This document shows, one piece after another, positions 36,260 to 46,168 of a stretch of DNA of 64,000 nucleotides. The first letter of the stretch is position 1, and each line of letters starts with the position of its first letter. The DNA lies in NCBI GenBank assembly GCA_035508495.1, contig DATJMX010000041.1:27344-91343 (forward strand), written 5' to 3'. The stretch is from Candidatus Binataceae bacterium (lineage in GTDB: Bacteria > Desulfobacterota > Binatia > Binatales > Binataceae). Position numbers and translations under genes: made by a program. The notes beneath the pieces are model-generated. The model searched no databases. It was not told the DNA's origin and saw only the letters and a program-made list of their open reading frames with translations.

Positions 36260-39214
36260 TCAGGTCTCGAGCTGCTTTTCGACCTGCGCCTGCCCACGCA
36301 TCGTCTCCGGCTTGGGAGTCTCGAGCTTGCGCAGCACGGCTTCGAGCTCGAACGCTTCGATAATGTCGCTCGGCTTCACGTCGTTGTAGTTCTCGAGCGC
36401 GATACCGCACTCGTAGCCCGTGGCGACCTCGCGCGCGTCATCCTTGAAGCGCTTGAGCGAAGCGAGCTTACCTTCCCATACCTGGCGGCCGTCGCGCACG
36501 AGGCGCGCACGAGCGCTGCGCACGATCTTGCCATCGAGCACCATGCATCCGGCGACCGTCGCGCCCGGCACGTTGAAGATCCGGCGCACTTCGGCGCGGC
36601 CCAAAGTCTTCTCGCGATAGGTCGGTGCGAGCAGACCTTCCATCGCCTCGCGCATGTCGTTAATCGCCTCGTAGATAATCGTGTAGAGGCGAATCTCGAC
36701 GCCTTCCTTCTCGGCGAGCGCCGCGGCTTTAGGCTCGGGCCGGATGTTGAATCCGATCACGACGGCTTTGGAAGCCGACGCAAGTGTCACGTCGGTTTCG
36801 GAGATCGCGCCGGCCGAGCGATGTATTACGATCAGCTTGACCTCGGCGGTCGACAGCCGCTCGAGCGAATCCGCCAGAGCTTCGACCGAGCCCTGCACGT
36901 CGCCCTTGAGAATGACCTTGAGCTCCTTGACCTCGCCCGCGGCCATCCGCTGGCTCAGATCTTCGAGCGAGATACGGCTCGACTTGGCGAGCTCGCCCTC
37001 GCGCTGCTTGGAGCGCCGATACTCGGCGACCTGGCGCGCCTTGGATTCCTCGGCGACGGCGGTAAACGTCGTGCCGGGTTCAGGCACGCTCGAGAGGCCG
37101 AAGATCTCGACCGGAGTCGAAGGCCCGGCCTCGGTCATGCGCTGGCCGAGATGATTTTGCATCGCGCGCACGCGGCCGTAGGTGACGCCGCATACGAACG
37201 GATCGCCCTGATGGAGCGTGCCTTCCTGGATGAGCACGGTGGCAACCGGGCCGCGGCCGCGGTCGAGCTGCGATTCGACAACGATACCGCGCGCGGGGCG
37301 ATCCGGATTCGCCTTCAGCTCCATCACGTCGGCCTGGAGCAGGATCATTTCGAGCAGCTTGTCGATTCCGTCGCCCGTGCGGGCGGAGACGGGGACCGTA
37401 ATCGTCTCGCCACCGTAGTCTTCGGGCACGAGCCCGATTTCGGTGAGGCGCTGCTTAGTGCGATCGATATTCGCATCAGGCAGATCCATCTTGTTGACCG
37501 CGACGATGATCGGAACTTCCGCGGCGCGTGCGTGATTGACGGCCTCGACCGTCTGCGGCATCACGCCTTCGTTGGCGGCGACGACGAGCACAACGATATC
37601 GGTGACCTTGGCGCCGCGCGCGCGCATTGCAGTGAACGCCTCGTGACCGGGAGTGTCGACGAACGCGATCTTGCGCCCGTTGATCTCAACGGTGTACGCG
37701 CCGATGTGCTGCGTGATTCCGCCGAACTCTTTGGCCGTCACGTTGGTCTGGCGAATCGCGTCGAGCAGCGACGTTTTGCCGTGATCGACGTGACCCATCA
37801 CGGTGACGACGGGCGGACGAGGCAGCGCTTCGCCGGCCTCCAGCTCGGGCGCTTCTTCGATTGCCGATTCGGCATCGAAGGAAACATTCTCAACGCTGTA
37901 ACCGAATTCGCCGGCCAGCAGCGTCGCGGTATCGACGTCGAGCACCTGGTTGAGGGTGGCCATCTGGCCCATTTCCATCAACTTCTTGATGAGGTCGCCG
38001 GCCTTGACGCCCATGTTGCGGCCGAGATCGCCGACGGTCACGCCCTCGGTAATACGGACGACGCGCTTGGAGGCTTTCGGCGTCGTGATCTCAGTCTTGC
38101 GCTGTTCCTTGCCGGGCAGTGCACGCCGCTTCTTCGGCACGCGCAGCCCGCGCATCTCGCGCTCAGCCGCGAGATCGACGGTGCCCTTCTTGACAACTTT
38201 CTTCTTCTTGAGACCGCGTCCACCCGCTCCCGGCTTGGCCTGCTGATCGGGCGGCACGGGCATCCCGTCCTGCGGCGGAGTTTGCGGTTGCGAGGGCGGC
38301 GCGAATCTTCCCGTCGGACGCGCAGGCGTCGCCGGACGTCCCGGAGGAGTCGCAGGACGCACAGGAGTCTTTGGACGCAGATCGATCTTGCCGAGGACCT
38401 TGGGTCCGCGCTGACCATCGTCGAGCGACGGTCCTTGCTGCGCGCCCTTGGTCAGATTGATAGCCTCGCGCTGAATGGAGCGAACGTTGTCGGTGCGGAA
38501 ACCGATTCGCGCACCCGCGGGACGCTCCGGCGGAGCCTCGGGCTTCGGCGGAGGAGGAGGCGATGGCGGCGCGGCCTGAACTTCAGTCGCCTTGACCTCG
38601 ACCGGCGGCGGCAGCTCTTCTTCGGGCGGCTCCTTGAAATCCTTGAACGGCTCGAGCACGTCGGCCTGGCGCATTACCTCTTCCATACTCACAGTTTCGG
38701 GCTCAGGTTCTGGTGCGGGCGACGTGGGCTCGGGTTGGGATATATGTACGGCTTCGACAGGTTTCGCTTCCTCGATTACAGGTGGCGGTTCGACTGATGG
38801 CAGCTCTGGAACAGTGGATTCCGGCTCCATGAACATTGGCGTTTCGGGCGCAGCCGGTTCGTCAGCGAGGAACGGCGACACGAAAGGCTCGTCGGTCTTC
38901 TCGACTTCGAAATGGAACGGCTCGCCGTTTGATTGCGGCGCGCCTTCGGCGTGACGCCGCCGCATGACGGTCGCGTTGAGACGTTTTTCGACGACCTTGC
39001 CTGCGCTCGTTTCGAGCACGGTTTCGCGACGCAGGATCGTCGCGCGATGGGCCTGCTCGTCGAGGTCGCCCTTCAGCCGATCGGCTTCTTCAGGCGATAG
39101 CAAGCTCGACTCGGAGTGGGCATGACCGAGCTTGAGGCGAGACGCCGCGGCGAGGAGTTCCTCGACCGGGAGTCCCCAATCAGTAGCGAGAGTCTTAATC
39201 CGCTTTCGCGCCAT
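36260..39214 (-). CDS. infB: Translation initiation factor IF-2
   Basis: A 984-residue IF-2 that brings initiator tRNA to the 30S subunit. After an N-terminal domain ([27 protein letters not shown]) comes a roughly 270-residue Pro/Glu-rich flexible region. The G domain has [16 protein letters not shown] and NKMD, with the domain IF2-C ending near the C-terminus ([16 protein letters not shown]). It is long for a bacterial IF-2 because of the linker. It is separated from ylxR by ten bases. Confidence 0.97.
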   Translation of the reverse strand: MARKRIKTLATDWGLPVEELLAAASRLKLGHAHSESSLLSPEEADRLKGDLDEQAHRATILRRETVLETSAGKVVEKRLNATVMRRRHAEGAPQSNGEPFHFEVEKTDEPFVSPFLADEPAAPETPMFMEPESTVPELPSVEPPPVIEEAKPVEAVHISQPEPTSPAPEPEPETVSMEEVMRQADVLEPFKDFKEPPEEELPPPVEVKATEVQAAPPSPPPPPKPEAPPERPAGARIGFRTDNVRSIQREAINLTKGAQQGPSLDDGQRGPKVLGKIDLRPKTPVRPATPPGRPATPARPTGRFAPPSQPQTPPQDGMPVPPDQQAKPGAGGRGLKKKKVVKKGTVDLAAEREMRGLRVPKKRRALPGKEQRKTEITTPKASKRVVRITEGVTVGDLGRNMGVKAGDLIKKLMEMGQMATLNQVLDVDTATLLAGEFGYSVENVSFDAESAIEEAPELEAGEALPRPPVVTVMGHVDHGKTSLLDAIRQTNVTAKEFGGITQHIGAYTVEINGRKIAFVDTPGHEAFTAMRARGAKVTDIVVLVVAANEGVMPQTVEAVNHARAAEVPIIVAVNKMDLPDANIDRTKQRLTEIGLVPEDYGGETITVPVSARTGDGIDKLLEMILLQADVMELKANPDRPARGIVVESQLDRGRGPVATVLIQEGTLHQGDPFVCGVTYGRVRAMQNHLGQRMTEAGPSTPVEIFGLSSVPEPGTTFTAVAEESKARQVAEYRRSKQREGELAKSSRISLEDLSQRMAAGEVKELKVILKGDVQGSVEALADSLERLSTAEVKLIVIHRSAGAISETDVTLASASKAVVIGFNIRPEPKAAALAEKEGVEIRLYTIIYEAINDMREAMEGLLAPTYREKTLGRAEVRRIFNVPGATVAGCMVLDGKIVRSARARLVRDGRQVWEGKLASLKRFKDDAREVATGYECGIALENYNDVKPSDIIEAFELEAVLRKLETPKPETMRGQAQVEKQLET

Positions 39215-39224
39215 CTTATCTATA

Positions 39225-39518
39225 CTATTCGACCTGTGATTCTCTATCCAGCCGCTGTTTTACGATCCTTGCTATCTCAACTCGATCGCTGCGTTCGATT
39301 CTGCGTCTGAGCGATCGAAATTCCTTTACTTTGGATGCCACAAAACGCTCGAGGCATTCCACACTTCGATGCAGATAAGCGCCGCGTCCGGGCGCTTGCA
39401 AATCGAAATCGGGAACCACGAGGTCATTGTTAACAGCCAACCTTATCATCGTGTCTTTCGGCGCCTTCTTCATGCACCCGATACAGGTGCGCTCGGGCCT
39501 ATGACTTTCCCTCGGCAT
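39225..39518 (-). CDS. YlxR/DUF448 RNA-binding protein
   Basis: A 97-residue YlxR (RnpM-type) protein. RPERTCIGC near the N-terminus and [17 protein letters not shown] in the middle are the family signatures. In Bacillus and Clostridium members bind RNA, including RNase P RNA. The gene overlaps nusA by 20 bases, and the order nusA-ylxR-infB is the classic one. Confidence 0.92.
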   Translation of the reverse strand: MPRESHRPERTCIGCMKKAPKDTMIRLAVNNDLVVPDFDLQAPGRGAYLHRSVECLERFVASKVKEFRSLRRRIERSDRVEIARIVKQRLDRESQVE

Positions 39519-40899
39519 CGGCAGCGGGTTCAGCCGCTTCCTGGGCCGGAACTTCCGCGCCTTCGGCCTCGGTGGCGATCAATTCTTCGGCCTCAGTCAC
39601 CGCTTCGGCTTCTACTTCGACGTCCGGTTCCGCGGACGCCGCCTTGGCGGCAGCGTCAGCGCGCTTCTTCGCGACGTGATCGCGCGCGGCCTGGATTATC
39701 TGGCAAGCGCGATCGGCGCTGATGCCTTCGACATCGAAGGTTGCTTCCTCAGTCTCGGCAAGCTGCTCCGCCGAGCGGAATCCCCACTGGTAGAGCAACT
39801 CGGCGTTGATATCGCCGATACCCGGGATCGCGTTGAGCGAGGCACGCGCGGCGCGCGCTTCTTCTTCGGCCTCAGCCTCGCTGCGCACGTCGAGTTTCCA
39901 TCCTGTAAGCCGATGGGCGAGGCGCACGTTCTGGCCACGCTTGCCGATCGCAAGCGACAGCTGATCGTCGGGGACGATCACTTCCATGCCGTGCTCATCC
40001 TCGTCGATAATGACTTTCGAAACTTTCGCGGGCGCGAGCGCACGGCAAACAAGCTCAGCCTGATCGTCGGTCCACGGCACGATATCGATTTTCTCGCCGC
40101 GCAGTTCCTGCACGACCGACTGCACACGCGTGCCCTTCATGCCGACGCATGCGCCGACCGGATCGACGTCGCTGTCTTTCGAATACACCGCAACCTTGGC
40201 ACGTCCGCCCGGCTCGCGCGCGCTCTGGCGAATCTCGACGATACCTTCGTAAATCTCCGGCACTTCCTGCTCGAAGAGCTTCATCAGGAAGTCGTTCGAG
40301 GTGCGCGACAAGATGATCGCGAGGCCCTTCTCTGAAAGATCGACGTCGAGGATTAGCGCGCGGATACGATCGCCCTGGCGATAACGCTCGTGCGGGATTT
40401 GCTCCTTCTCGGGCAGGATCGCCTCGGTGCGGCCGAGGTTAACGATCATGTTCTTGCGCTCGAAGCGCTGCACGATGCCCGAGACGACTTCGCTCTTGCG
40501 ATCCTTGAACTCGTTGAAGATCTGTTTGCGCTCGGCGTCGCGGATATGCTGGATGAGGTTCTGCTTGGCGGCTTGGGCGGCGATACGGCCCATCGTCGCG
40601 GTATCGAGCTTGATCAGGATTTCGTCGCCGGCCTGCGCATCGGGGTCGTACTTGGCGCGCGCCTCGTCGACGGTCGCCTCGGCCATCGGATTGGCGACGG
40701 TCTCGACGACGGTTTTGATCTCGAATAGTTCGATTTCGCCGAGCTCGGGATTGAAGCGCGACTCGATGTTGCGGTCGGGGCCGAAAGTGCGCCGCGCCGC
40801 CGAATGCATCATCTCTTCGACCGCGTTGATGACGATCGACTTGTCGATGCCCTTCTCTTTGGAAACCTGTTCGATAACCCGGTTCAGATCGACTTGCAT
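39499..40899 (-). CDS. nusA: Transcription termination/antitermination factor NusA
   Basis: A 466-residue NusA. The N-terminal RNA polymerase-binding domain (MQVDLNRVIEQVSKEKGI), the S1 domain (GDEILIKLD, ERKNMIVNLGRTEAILPEKEQIP) and the KH domains (DPVGACVGMKGTRVQSVVQEL, LSLAIGKRGQNVRLAHRLTGW) are all present. A short helix-hairpin-helix-like region follows, then an acidic Ala/Glu tail. ATG 40899 has GGGGAGAC upstream. NusA promotes pausing and termination, relevant to the leader hairpin upstream. Confidence 0.96.
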   Translation of the reverse strand: MQVDLNRVIEQVSKEKGIDKSIVINAVEEMMHSAARRTFGPDRNIESRFNPELGEIELFEIKTVVETVANPMAEATVDEARAKYDPDAQAGDEILIKLDTATMGRIAAQAAKQNLIQHIRDAERKQIFNEFKDRKSEVVSGIVQRFERKNMIVNLGRTEAILPEKEQIPHERYRQGDRIRALILDVDLSEKGLAIILSRTSNDFLMKLFEQEVPEIYEGIVEIRQSAREPGGRAKVAVYSKDSDVDPVGACVGMKGTRVQSVVQELRGEKIDIVPWTDDQAELVCRALAPAKVSKVIIDEDEHGMEVIVPDDQLSLAIGKRGQNVRLAHRLTGWKLDVRSEAEAEEEARAARASLNAIPGIGDINAELLYQWGFRSAEQLAETEEATFDVEGISADRACQIIQAARDHVAKKRADAAAKAASAEPDVEVEAEAVTEAEELIATEAEGAEVPAQEAAEPAADAEGKS

Positions 40900-41001
40900 T
40901 TTGTCTCCCCGACGCGCGATTTCTCCCGCGCGTCTTCGATAGAGAGCGTTATCACGCTCGCGCCGCACCTGTTGCGGCGCCGTCCTGACTGACTGCTCAT
41001 G

Positions 41002-41502
41002 TCAGCCGCGCGCTTTTTCCTGATCAAAGTCGTACTCGTAATTCGCTTCCTTCATGTCGTCGAAGTCGAGCGCAAACTGGCGATGGCTCGACTCGTCGTC
41101 GATTTCGATCCCTTTCTCGGACACCGCGAGCAACCGACCCAAGAACGCCTTCTGCCCGTCGTGCGCCCGATGCGTCTTGATCTTCACCTTCTCGCCCTTG
41201 CACGCCTCGAAATGCTCGAGCTTGCGCAGGGGCCGATTCACGCCCGGCGAGGCGATCTCCAACATGTACCGGCCCTCGACCGGGTCATACACATCGAGCA
41301 AATCGCTCAGCACCGGCGTCAATTTCTCAAGGTCGCTGAGCCCGATTCCGCCGCCGGGCTTGTCGACCAGGAGGCGCAATAGCGAGTTGCGCGTGCCGGG
41401 CCGATATTCGATCGCCACCAGCTCGAAGCCGTGGCGCTCGATATGCGGCTCGAGCAGCTCGACCACTTTCCGCGCCACCGGATGAAGCGCCAACACCATC
41501 AT
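41002..41502 (-). CDS. rimP: Ribosome maturation factor RimP
   Basis: A 166-residue protein that helps assemble the 30S subunit. The conserved N-terminus is HPVARKVVELLEPHIERHGFELV, followed by LRLLVDKPGGGIGLSDLEKLTPVLSDLLD and the YMLEIASPGVNRPL block. The start is ATG 41502, nine bases from AGGAGG; a GTG at 41508 is too close to that site. It is the first gene of the rimP-nusA-ylxR-infB-DUF503-rbfA operon. Confidence 0.93.
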   Translation of the reverse strand: MMVLALHPVARKVVELLEPHIERHGFELVAIEYRPGTRNSLLRLLVDKPGGGIGLSDLEKLTPVLSDLLDVYDPVEGRYMLEIASPGVNRPLRKLEHFEACKGEKVKIKTHRAHDGQKAFLGRLLAVSEKGIEIDDESSHRQFALDFDDMKEANYEYDFDQEKARG

Positions 41503-41585
41503 CGGCACCCACCTCCTGCACTTTGTCCGGTAACCGGCCGCGCCGCACGGCGATCAGTTCTCGCGAGGCCTTTGAACGACACCAA

Positions 41586-41609
41586 CAAAAAAGTGGGCAC
41601 AAGCCCACT
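41586..41609 (-). terminator. Terminator-like hairpin in the rimP-nusA leader
   Basis: A 7-bp stem AGTGGGC/GCCCACT with a 4-base loop is followed on the minus strand by TTTTTTG. It lies about 85 bases before the rimP start, with no complete minus-strand gene upstream, so it would act as an attenuator of the operon. Confidence 0.7.
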
Positions 41610-41685
41610 CAGAATGGAGAGAATATCATCACAACTGGCAAGTCAGCAAGGTGGCGAGGAGAGAAGAAAGGAGACAGCAAAAGAT

Positions 41686-41772
41686 CACCACGAAGACACG
41701 AAGAATATCGGCACAATGACACGAAGACACAAAAAAAACGGTTTTACTTAGTGGCTTCGAGCCTTTGTGGTG
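41686..41772. repeat. Imperfect inverted repeat (CACCACGAAGACACGAAG type)
   Basis: The 18-base left arm CACCACGAAGACACGAAG (41686-41703) pairs imperfectly with CTTCGAGCCTTTGTGGTG (41755-41772). An intervening second copy of ACACGAAGACAC is at 41720-41731. It is in an AT-rich gap with no gene. Confidence 0.6.
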
Positions 41773-41813
41773 AGTGCTTTGACGCCTGCGGTTTATGCTG
41801 ATAGTCGCGATGG

Positions 41814-43076
41814 ATGCGCATTGAAGCCGCGCCCATTGATGCACTCTACGATCGCGCTCTTACGACGTTAAGGCTGGTTGATTTTCCTGCGTCGCGAGTC
41901 GTCGTGATACGCGCGACGGTTCGTGACGATCTCGGTCATCACTGGGAGTCGTTTGCGGAGTTCACGACGAATCCTCAGGGGCAGGTCGATTTGGCGCTTG
42001 CAGCGCCGAGCGGGGGGACGTATCGCGTTGCCGATGCGATGGGACTGTTCTGGTCGATGCAGCTTGATCCGGCGGTCGAAACGCGCGGGCCGTTCGTCAA
42101 GACCAATCCCGATCCGGTCGTCGTAACGATCGCTGCCGAACTCGATGGCAAACCCACCGCGAGAATCCAACTGACGCGCCGTTTTCTTGCCGACCATATT
42201 GTTCGCGGTGACCTTGATGACCCAAGCCTTGTCGGGGCGTTTTTCCATCACGCGAGCGAGCGGCGTCCCGGTATCATCCTGCTCGGCGGCTCGGGCGGCG
42301 GCATGTCGATCGAACATCCGGCGTTGCTCGCAAGCCAGGGGTTCGCGGTGCTCTCGCTCGCCTACTTTGCGATGCCGGGTCTGCCCCAGGATCTCGCCGA
42401 GATTCCGCTCGAGTACTTCGAACGGGCCATCGGCTGGATGCGAAAGCATCGCGCAGTCAGGCCGGGTCCTCTCGCGGTTATCGGTGCGTCGCGCGGCGGC
42501 GAGCTGGCCTTGTTGCTCGGCGCAACGTTTCCCGAGATCACCGCAGTGGTCGGGTATGTTCCAAGCGGCGTCGGATGGGCGGGAATCAAAACGACGGGCG
42601 GACCGGCTGGATCAGCATGGACCTATCGCAAGAATCCGATTCGGTTTGTGCGAACGGAGCCGACTGATCTGAGCGCGTGGGACAAGAAACCAGTGGCACT
42701 AACCCCGACATTCCTCAGCCAAATGACGGATCCCGCTGAACTCGATTACGCGGCGATCGCCGTCGAAAACATCAACGGCCCGATTCTGATGTTCTCAGGC
42801 ACTGACGATCAGATGTGGCCGTCGCTGAATCTCGCCGATCTCGCGATACAGCGGCTGATCGCGCGCGACTTCAAGCATCCCTATGAGCACATCAGCTACG
42901 CGGGCGCCGGGCACTTCATCCGGTTCCCGTATTCGCCCACGATCAGCGAGATCTTCCATCCCGTGGTGAAGACGCCGATGGCGCTCGGCGGCGCGCCGGA
43001 GAACAATCACATCGCCAATCTGGATTCGTGGCAGAAGTGCCTCGCGTTCCTCCGACGCCATCTCGGCGCCGCCTGA
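41814..43076 (+). CDS. Acyl-CoA thioester hydrolase / BAAT-type alpha/beta hydrolase
   Basis: A 420-residue protein. The N-terminal ~110 residues form an Ig-like thioesterase/BAAT N-terminal domain (RVVVIRATVRDDLGHHWES). The C-terminal BAAT-like hydrolase has the oxyanion region GIILLGGSGGGMSIEHPALLASQGF, the nucleophile GASRGGELALLLG (Ser in GxSxG) and FSGTDDQMWPS with catalytic Asp. The last His is probably GAGHFIRFPY. Such enzymes hydrolyse acyl-CoA or transfer acyl groups to amino acids. The substrate is unknown. Confidence 0.82.
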   Translation: MRIEAAPIDALYDRALTTLRLVDFPASRVVVIRATVRDDLGHHWESFAEFTTNPQGQVDLALAAPSGGTYRVADAMGLFWSMQLDPAVETRGPFVKTNPDPVVVTIAAELDGKPTARIQLTRRFLADHIVRGDLDDPSLVGAFFHHASERRPGIILLGGSGGGMSIEHPALLASQGFAVLSLAYFAMPGLPQDLAEIPLEYFERAIGWMRKHRAVRPGPLAVIGASRGGELALLLGATFPEITAVVGYVPSGVGWAGIKTTGGPAGSAWTYRKNPIRFVRTEPTDLSAWDKKPVALTPTFLSQMTDPAELDYAAIAVENINGPILMFSGTDDQMWPSLNLADLAIQRLIARDFKHPYEHISYAGAGHFIRFPYSPTISEIFHPVVKTPMALGGAPENNHIANLDSWQKCLAFLRRHLGAA

Positions 43077-43086
43077 CGCCGCCCTA

Positions 43087-43953
43087 CTACCGCTCGACAA
43101 ACTCGATTATTTCCTTCGCCGTGCCTGCGGGATTGTCGAGCGGCACGTGATGATATGCGCGCGGCACTTCCTTGAACACCGAATGCTTGATCTTGCGATG
43201 CATCTGGCGGGCGTGCCATGGGCTAACGAGCGTGCTGCGATCGCCGCGCAGAATCAACACTGGCATCTTGAGCAGCTTGAGCTTGGGCTTGCTCATCTTG
43301 TTGCCGCCTTTGCGCCACGCCCGCGTCTCGGGGTCGAAGCGGAACGCCCAGTTGCCGCTCGGCAGTTGCATCGCGCCGTGCAGCGCGAGCCGCTCGATGT
43401 CCTGTTTCGACATGTAAGTGTCGGGCGGACTCAGGCGGAACTTGCGGATAATATCGGCGCTCGATTTGAGCTCGGGGCGCTTGCCGCCTTGCGAGCGCCG
43501 GCGCCATCGCCACATCAACCGGCGAAAGAGAGGGGGCGGCCCATGCGGCGCATCGACGATGACCAGCGCCGCGAGCAGCTCCGGATGCAGCACGGCGACC
43601 CATTGCGACACCGCACCGCCCATCGAATGCCCAACGAGCACGACCTTGGTACCGAGCTCTTTGATAACCGCAACGACATCGCGCACGTAGGCTGGAGGTC
43701 CGTACACGGGCGGCTGCGGCCATTCGCTTTCACCGTGTCCGCGAAAATCGAGCGCGATCACCCTGCCACAAGGTGTCAGCAGAGGCGCGACGCCGTCCCA
43801 CCAATGCGTATGCGCACCGCCGCCGTGCAAAAGAAGAAAGGTGTGCTTTGCGGGATCGCCGCCCCAGTCCAGGTAGTGAAGCTTCAGGCCATCGACTTCG
43901 ACAAACTTGTGGGTCGGCTCCGTATCAACGGTAGCCGCTTGCTCAAACGCCAT
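43087..43953 (-). CDS. Alpha/beta-fold hydrolase
   Basis: A 288-residue hydrolase of the classic fold. LLLHGGGAHTHWWD is the oxyanion HGG motif, VIALDFRGHGESEWP is the DxRGHG motif, and VVLVGHSMGGAVSQWVA holds the nucleophile Ser in GxSxG. LILRGDRSTLVSP is the likely Asp region and AYHHVPLDNP the His region. A basic Trp/Arg-rich insert (RRLMWRWRRRSQGGKRP) lies in the cap domain. The substrate is unknown. Confidence 0.9.
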   Translation of the reverse strand: MAFEQAATVDTEPTHKFVEVDGLKLHYLDWGGDPAKHTFLLLHGGGAHTHWWDGVAPLLTPCGRVIALDFRGHGESEWPQPPVYGPPAYVRDVVAVIKELGTKVVLVGHSMGGAVSQWVAVLHPELLAALVIVDAPHGPPPLFRRLMWRWRRRSQGGKRPELKSSADIIRKFRLSPPDTYMSKQDIERLALHGAMQLPSGNWAFRFDPETRAWRKGGNKMSKPKLKLLKMPVLILRGDRSTLVSPWHARQMHRKIKHSVFKEVPRAYHHVPLDNPAGTAKEIIEFVER

Positions 43954-44090
43954 GGAGCGGCATTCTAATGAAGCCGCGATCGCGAGGACAGGCGCATCGG
44001 GCTAATCGCGCTGGCGGAGCCGCGGCGCTGCGTGATAACAAGCGACCATCAAGGTGAGCGCTCGCTGCAAGCGAGGCCAGGAGTGATTCA

Positions 44091-44876
44091 ATGGCTCTCA
44101 GACTCGAAAACAAGAATGCACTGATCACGGGCGGCGCGAGCGGGATCGGCCGCGCCACCGCGATTCGATTCGCCGAAGAAGGCGCCAACATCTTCGTCGC
44201 CGATCGTCATCTCCAGGCTGCCGAGGAAACCGCCGCCGCCGTCGTCAAGCTCGGGCGCAAAGCGATCGCGCATCAGGTCGATACCAGCGACGAGGCGCAG
44301 TCCAACGCAATGGTCGAGCGGATGGTCAAGGAGATGGGCGGTGTCGATATCGTCGTCGCCGCGGCCGGCATTTCACACGCTCACTACGGCGAAGAGGGGC
44401 AGCCGGATGCCGTCCCACTCGCGGATAAATCGTTTGCCAACTGGAAACGCGTGCTCGACGTCAACCTGAACGGCGTATTCCTGACCGATCGAGCCTGCGC
44501 CAAGGCGATGATCAAAGCCGGCAAGGGCGGCAGGATCATCAATATCGCGTCAGGCGCGGCGCGGCTGCCGACTCCCGGCGTCGGCGAGTACTCGGTCAGC
44601 AAGGCGGGAGTCTGGATGCTGACGAAGGTACTCGCGATGGAGCTCGCCGCGCACAATATCACCGCCAACGCGATCGGACCGGGCTTCATCAAAACCCCGA
44701 TGACGGCGAACCTCCAGGATTTGGGTATGACCGAAATGCTGCTGCAGCGCGTGCCGATGAGGAAGATGGGCGAGCCCGTCGACGTCGCCAATACTGCGCT
44801 GTTCCTGGCCTGCGAAGAAGGCCGCTACTACACGGGCTCGCTACTGCATCCCGACGGCGGCATCGTGATGGCGTAG
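44091..44876 (+). CDS. SDR-family oxidoreductase
   Basis: A 261-residue classical short-chain dehydrogenase. TGGASGIGRATAIRFAEEGANIFVADR is the NAD(P)-binding Rossmann motif, VVAAAGIS the NAG-like loop, and YSVSKAGVWMLTKVLAMEL the Tyr-x3-Lys catalytic block, with NIASG as the upstream Ser region. Asp in VADR suggests NAD preference. It ends in a normal YTGSLLHPDGG. The substrate is unknown. Confidence 0.92.
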   Translation: MALRLENKNALITGGASGIGRATAIRFAEEGANIFVADRHLQAAEETAAAVVKLGRKAIAHQVDTSDEAQSNAMVERMVKEMGGVDIVVAAAGISHAHYGEEGQPDAVPLADKSFANWKRVLDVNLNGVFLTDRACAKAMIKAGKGGRIINIASGAARLPTPGVGEYSVSKAGVWMLTKVLAMELAAHNITANAIGPGFIKTPMTANLQDLGMTEMLLQRVPMRKMGEPVDVANTALFLACEEGRYYTGSLLHPDGGIVMA

Positions 44877-44952
44877 TTGTCGGGCCGGCAGTATAAGTAG
44901 CAATGCGCGATCCGCTCGCCGTTCCATCGACTCGCGGCTCTTCATCGAGTCT

Positions 44953-45110
44953 CCCCTCTCCCTGCATTAATCCCCTCTCCCTGACCAGGGAGAGGTTAAG
45001 GGCGAGGGCATTCCGCTTCTGCTTTTCGCGCTCCAAAGATGCAGAAGTTCGGGCAACCCACGCCCGGCGCCGCTGCGCGTCGCCGACCTCTCCCTGGTCA
45101 GGGAGAGGGG
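44953..45110. repeat. REP-like composite of two CCTCTCCCTG palindromes
   Basis: Perfect 10-bp hairpins CCTCTCCCTG/CAGGGAGAGG occur at 44974-44995 and 45087-45108, with a CTTCTGC/GCAGAAG inverted pair between them. This lies in the 269-base gap before the PKD gene. Reading frames through it are not likely to be coding. Confidence 0.75.
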
Positions 45111-45145
45111 TTTCCGAGGGATGCTCCGCGTTTCGTGGAGCGGTC

Positions 45146-45535
45146 GTGGCTGTCGCGATAACCCTGTTATTCGCTGTTGCAGGCTTCGCGCAGGAAAACG
45201 AGGCGATGCCGTCGCCGATGGGATCTTCGTCACCCGGAATAGCGCGCGTCGAGATCCCGCGTCTTCCGCAGATCACAGTAGCCGCGGCGCCAGCCTATGG
45301 AACGGCGCCGCTGTTCGTTGGTTTCCTGGTCGCGAGCAGCGATCCCGAAGCGGTCTTCAACAGCTATCGATGGAACTTCGGCGACGGCCAGGTCTCGACG
45401 TTGCCGCCCACGATGCTCTTTCATACCTTCCTGAACCCCGGCACCTACGTCGTCTCGCTGACGGTCACAACCGAAGACGGCCACCAGGCCACCGGCTTCA
45501 CCGGCGTGATCGTCAAGTCGGCAACGGGTCAGTGA
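45146..45535 (+). CDS. Small exported PKD-domain protein
   Basis: A 129-residue protein. GTG 45146 has GGAG five bases upstream and gives a hydrophobic signal sequence (VAVAITLLFAVAGFAQ). The mature part is one PKD/Ig-like domain (YGTAPLFVGFLVASSDPEAVFNSYRWNFGDGQVSTLPP and NPGTYVVSLTVTTEDGHQA), a motif common in surface and secreted proteins. The frame is open upstream through REP-like repeats, but those residues have no homology. Function is unknown. Confidence 0.7.
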   Translation: MAVAITLLFAVAGFAQENEAMPSPMGSSSPGIARVEIPRLPQITVAAAPAYGTAPLFVGFLVASSDPEAVFNSYRWNFGDGQVSTLPPTMLFHTFLNPGTYVVSLTVTTEDGHQATGFTGVIVKSATGQ

Positions 45536-45541
45536 GCCGCG

Positions 45542-46153
45542 TCAGCCGAGCTCTTCGACGAGACCGGTTTTCGAATCGTAGATCGCTCCCACGATCTCTA
45601 GCGGGTGATTCCGCGCTGCGTCGCGGATCTCCCTGGATGCTTCGAGCTTGGCGACAAAGCGCTTGACGTTTTCGCGGACGGCGTTGGTTACTGGATCGCC
45701 TGAAAGGCCGCGCGAAGCTTCGATCGCGGGGGCGAGCAGGCCAAGGAGGCTGTCGGGATGGCTTTCGTTTTGATCATTGAAGGCCGCGGTGATTGCTCCG
45801 CAGCGCAGATGCCCGAGCACGACGATCAGTGGGACGTGCCAGTTCGATACTGCAAACGCCAGACTCTCGACCGCGATACGCCCGGCGAGGTTGCCGCCGT
45901 TGCGCACCGAGAACAGATCGCCAAGGCCGCGATCGAACACCAGCTCCGGCGGCACGCGCGAATCCGAGCATCCCAGGATCGCGGCAAAAGGCATCTGCCC
46001 GCCAATCAAACTCTCGCGGCGCTCCATACTCTGACTGGGATGACGCGGCACTCCCGCGGCGAAGCGCGCGTTGCCCTCGCGCAGTAGTGTCAGCGCCCCG
46101 GATGCGGTTATTTGCTCACGCGCGGCGACGCGCGCTTCAATTTCAGCGGACAT
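45542..46153 (-). CDS. Beta-class carbonic anhydrase, cytoplasmic
   Basis: A 203-residue beta-carbonic anhydrase interconverting CO2 and bicarbonate. AILGCSDSRVPPELVFDRGLGDLFSVRNGGN contains the Cys-Asp-Ser-Arg zinc and catalytic dyad region; VLGHLRCGAI gives the His and Cys zinc ligands. No signal peptide is evident. It lies directly downstream of a second, probably exported, carbonic anhydrase gene on the same strand. Confidence 0.93.
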   Translation of the reverse strand: MSAEIEARVAAREQITASGALTLLREGNARFAAGVPRHPSQSMERRESLIGGQMPFAAILGCSDSRVPPELVFDRGLGDLFSVRNGGNLAGRIAVESLAFAVSNWHVPLIVVLGHLRCGAITAAFNDQNESHPDSLLGLLAPAIEASRGLSGDPVTNAVRENVKRFVAKLEASREIRDAARNHPLEIVGAIYDSKTGLVEELG

Positions 46154-46168
46154 CAGACAATTCTATCA

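Noticed and set aside
36821..38797. A 658-codon open frame antisense to infB
   Set aside because: It is the complementary strand of the conserved infB G domain and linker, and its high GC keeps it free of stops. No protein family features are visible.
44903..45145. Upstream extension of the PKD gene frame
   Set aside because: It runs through palindromic repeats; residues are Arg/Ser-rich and unlike a signal peptide.
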